In this document: in pieces, positions 28,002 through 30,011 of the stretch
Layout: each line of letters begins with the position of its first letter
How positions within the stretch are numbered: position 1 is the stretch's first letter
Source: Byssothecium circinans
Lineage: Eukaryota > Ascomycota > Dothideomycetes > Pleosporales > Massarinaceae
Direction of reading: 5' to 3'
Assembly (NCBI GenBank): GCA_010015675.1
Contig: ML976981.1
Location: 786,258 to 816,268, forward strand
Length of the DNA: 30,011 bases
Position numbers and translations under genes: made by a program
Notes under the pieces: model-generated
Told to the model about the DNA's origin: nothing
Databases searched by the model: none
What the model saw: the letters and a program-made list of their open reading frames with translations, nothing else

Positions 28002-29657
28002 ATGGCAGCTCAATCAAAAGAAGCCAGAATCGTCCTGGCCATCGAAGCGATCAAATCGTCCAAGAAAATATCCATGCGACGCGCGGCACAGCTCTACAAC
28101 ATACCATATTCCTCCCTCCGCAACAGAATGACGGGCAGGACGCCGGCGAAAGAATTTCGACCGAAATCCCATAATTTGGATGCAATTGAAGAGGAGGTCA
28201 TTGTTCGGTATATACTGGACCTAGACGATCGAGGATTTCCTCCCCGGCTCGAGGATGTAGAAGATATGGCCAACTACATCCTCGCATCGCGTGGGAAGCG
28301 ACGCGTCGGCGAGCTCTGGGCGCATCGCTTCGTGAAACGTACCCCAGAGCTAAACACGCGTTTTTCACGTTCTTACGACTTCCAGAGGGCTCTTTGTGAG
28401 GATTCGAAACTTATCGAAGACCGGTTCCGACTTGTGATGAACATGAAAGCCAAGTACGGCATACAAGATGGCGACACGTGGAACTTCGACGAAACGGGCT
28501 TCATGATGGGCATCATCTGCGGCTGCATGGTTGTAACTCGGTCCGATCGGAAGGGCAAAAGCAAGAAAGTGCAGCCAGGTAACCGAGAATGGGGTACAGC
28601 GATCAGTTGCGTCAATGGGGAAGGTCGCGACATTCCCCCATTTCTGGTAGTTCAAGGCTCTTACCATCTCGCCAATTGGTATACCGAGGGCGGTCTACCA
28701 CGCTCCTGGGTGATCAAACCCACAAATAACGGGTGGACGAACAATGAGACTGGCTTGGAATGGATCAAACATTTCGACAAACATACCGCAAGTTTGACAA
28801 AAGGCGCGTACCGGCTGTTAGTGCTAGACGGGCACGAGAGCCATACGTCGGCTGAGTTTGAGGCTTATTGCAAGTCTCATAACATTGTGGCCATCTGTCT
28901 CCCTCCACACTCGTCTCATCTGGCCCAGCCACTCGATGTTGGATGTTTCAGTGTCTTGAAGCGCTTTTATGGTTATGAGATTGATGTGTTCGTCAAGTCC
29001 CACGTCAACCATATCACCAAGGTCGAGTTCTTTTTGGCCTTCCACAATGCTTATATCAAGTCTATGACGGCAGGAAACATTATGGCTGGGTTCCGCGGTG
29101 CTGGTTTAGTCCCCCATAATCCTCAGGCGGTCCTCTCCAAGCTGGATGTCAAGTTACGGACGCCTACCCCTACTACCCCCCCTTCGGCAGATGCCAACCC
29201 TTGGGTCTCTCAGACGCCACACAATCCAACAGAAGCCCTCTTACAGACTGACTCTGTGCAATCCAAGATCAATAGTCATCAAGGAAGCTCGCCGACCATG
29301 ATATTTAATGCAGTCGGCCAAATGGCCAAGGGTATGGAGACATTAGCGCATACGGTCACCCTCCTGACTGCAGAGAACAACACCCTTCGGAAAGTAAATG
29401 AGGCACTAAGCAAGCGTCGAAGGGCAAAAAAGACACGTCTCCGGCAAGGAGGGGCACTTAGTATAGAGGATGCAGAGGATATACTAGCCCAGAGAGACGC
29501 GGAGGCTCAGGCAAAGGCGGATAAGCGATCTGGGGGTGGTGCTGGAGAAGCGGTTCCGTCGACTTCGCGACGATGTGGCAATTGCGGAAAGACCGGACAT
29601 AATGTGCGAACCTGTCGGGCTAATGTAGAGACCTCAGCTGAGTCTAGCGGTGGGTAG
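28002..29657 (+). CDS. pogo/Fot-like DDE transposase with CCHC zinc knuckle
   Basis: 551 residues from ATG 28002 to TAG 29655-29657. An upstream in-frame GTG at 27906 lies inside the terminal repeat and is not a credible eukaryotic start. Domains: psq-type HTH (about 8-50, ISMRRAAQLYNIPYSSLRNR), CENP-B-type HTH (about 65-125, with LDDRGFPPRLEDVEDMANYI and HRFVKRTPELN), and a DDE_1 catalytic core with Asp163 (WNFDETGF), Asp276 (LLVLDGHESH) and Asp312 (SSHLAQPLDVG), hence DD35D. These are followed by a probable coiled coil (TLLTAENNTLRKVNEALSKR) and a CCHC knuckle at Cys525, Cys528, His533 and Cys538 (CGNCGKTGHNVRTC). All catalytic residues are present, so it may be active. It would bind the terminal repeats and move the element at TA sites in the nucleus. 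Confidence 0.94.
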   Translation: MAAQSKEARIVLAIEAIKSSKKISMRRAAQLYNIPYSSLRNRMTGRTPAKEFRPKSHNLDAIEEEVIVRYILDLDDRGFPPRLEDVEDMANYILASRGKRRVGELWAHRFVKRTPELNTRFSRSYDFQRALCEDSKLIEDRFRLVMNMKAKYGIQDGDTWNFDETGFMMGIICGCMVVTRSDRKGKSKKVQPGNREWGTAISCVNGEGRDIPPFLVVQGSYHLANWYTEGGLPRSWVIKPTNNGWTNNETGLEWIKHFDKHTASLTKGAYRLLVLDGHESHTSAEFEAYCKSHNIVAICLPPHSSHLAQPLDVGCFSVLKRFYGYEIDVFVKSHVNHITKVEFFLAFHNAYIKSMTAGNIMAGFRGAGLVPHNPQAVLSKLDVKLRTPTPTTPPSADANPWVSQTPHNPTEALLQTDSVQSKINSHQGSSPTMIFNAVGQMAKGMETLAHTVTLLTAENNTLRKVNEALSKRRRAKKTRLRQGGALSIEDAEDILAQRDAEAQAKADKRSGGGAGEAVPSTSRRCGNCGKTGHNVRTCRANVETSAESSGG

Positions 29658-29690
29658 TTTCAATTTATTTGATGCGTTGTGGTTGTTTAA

Positions 29691-29764
29691 TTGAAGTTGG
29701 GAGGTGCGACGTGGGGGAAAAGTGATCCAAGCGCTGACATGGTCCAAGTGCTGATAATCCACGT
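29691..29764 (-). repeat. right terminal inverted repeat of the intact element
   Basis: Partner of 27904-27977. Begins 33 bases after the transposase stop codon. Confidence 0.95.
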
Positions 29765-29777
29765 TAAAGAAATTTTA

Positions 29778-30011
29778 AGCTAGCGTACAGGGTACCGAGC
29801 CACCCGGGGAAGTGAGCCACCCCTCAGAAATCGACCAACCCTCAGAAAATCGCGATAATTGATTCAGCGTAATTACAATTGCCACTCTATACACATAGAT
29901 TGCAGAGTTTTTGCTGCTGTTTCAGCTGCAACTCTCTCTGCTTCTTTTTCTCTAGTATTACTACTGTTTTGTTCTTGTAGAAGAGCAGATGCCTGCACTG
30001 CTATCATAATT
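29778..30011 (-). mobile_element. third copy of the nested pogo-like family, cut by window end
   Basis: After TA at 29776-29777 the sequence starts AGCTAGCGTACAGGGTACCG, the same terminus as the elements at 7848 and 7968. Downstream it aligns with the mutated copy 1 end (reverse complement of about 9660-9530) and with copy 2 on both sides of the nested insertion. It is not RIP-mutated. It lies 13 bases from the right end of the intact element. Short GAGCCACCC/GACCAACCC repeats occur within the first 70 bases. Confidence 0.88.
29873..30011 (-). CDS. pogo-like transposase, C-terminal end (partial)
   Basis: A minus-strand frame enters from the window edge and is open for 45 codons to TAA at 29873-29875, reading QASALLQEQNSSNTREKEAE and ending MCIEWQL. 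The same C-terminus is seen, with RIP stops, in copies 1 and 2. Gln-, Glu- and Ala-rich composition suggests a helical tail. This family has no CCHC knuckle at its end, unlike the two other right-hand elements. The remainder of the gene lies beyond the window, so intactness cannot be judged. Confidence 0.75.
   Translation of the reverse strand, partial: IMIAVQASALLQEQNSSNTREKEAERVAAETAAKTLQSMCIEWQL

Larger units (their letters stand above)
27904..29764 (+). mobile_element. structurally intact pogo/Fot-like element
   Basis: This 1861-bp element is flanked by TA (27902-27903 and 29765-29766). Its inverted terminal repeats are 74 bases (27904-27977 and 29691-29764) with a single difference, starting ACGTGGATTATCAGCACTTG. 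Each repeat contains TCAGCACTTGGA twice, 17 bases apart (in the right repeat one copy reads TCAGCGCTTGGA). The transposase frame is complete and free of RIP stops. This is the best candidate in the window for a recently active transposon. Confidence 0.95.

Overview
The window looks like a transposon-rich stretch of a filamentous ascomycete (Pezizomycotina) nuclear genome. Four things point there: a fungal Zn2Cys6 regulator, a FunK1-type fungal kinase remnant, pogo/Fot-like and Tc1-like DNA transposons plus a Ty1/copia element, and the mark of repeat-induced point mutation (RIP). From 1 to about 10,500 there is no long open frame, and the sequence is poor in CA/TG and rich in TA. By hand count, the 60 bases from 7861 hold about 12 TA and 1 CA/TG, while the 60 bases from 24601 (a live gene) hold 2 TA and 8 CA/TG.

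Left block (1-11,417). Mutated remnants that can still be read through their stops: a pogo-like transposase fragment (1-385), an unknown gene (1400-2288), a FunK1 protein kinase (about 2583-4650, minus), a second kinase-like gene (about 5830-6770, plus) and an unknown gene (about 7440-7840). Then come two pogo-like elements of one family, one nested in the other with TA target duplications (7968-9751 inside 7848-11417). The heavy mutation fades out inside the outer element near 10,500.

Middle (11,418-20,560). A broken kinase-like gene, a frameshifted F-box-like gene, a Tc1/mariner DD34E transposase with two nonsense codons, an apparently open KCTD-like BTB gene, a 5'-truncated copia element with its 3' LTR, and a pogo-like transposase cut off exactly at the LTR. 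The copia polyprotein carries five consecutive Zn2Cys6-like cysteine clusters between integrase and reverse transcriptase. This is the most unusual thing in the window.

Gene island (21,355-25,122). A complete Zn2Cys6 transcription factor (minus) is divergent from a complete secreted alpha/beta hydrolase (plus). They share an approximately 850-bp intergenic region, so local regulation is plausible but not shown.

Right block (25,385-30,011). A small gene remnant, then three pogo-like elements close together. The first is partly RIP-mutated (25,958-27,807). The second is structurally intact, with a full transposase and 74-bp inverted repeats (27,904-29,764). The third belongs to the nested family and runs off the window (29,778-30,011). 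All coordinates and counts were read by hand.
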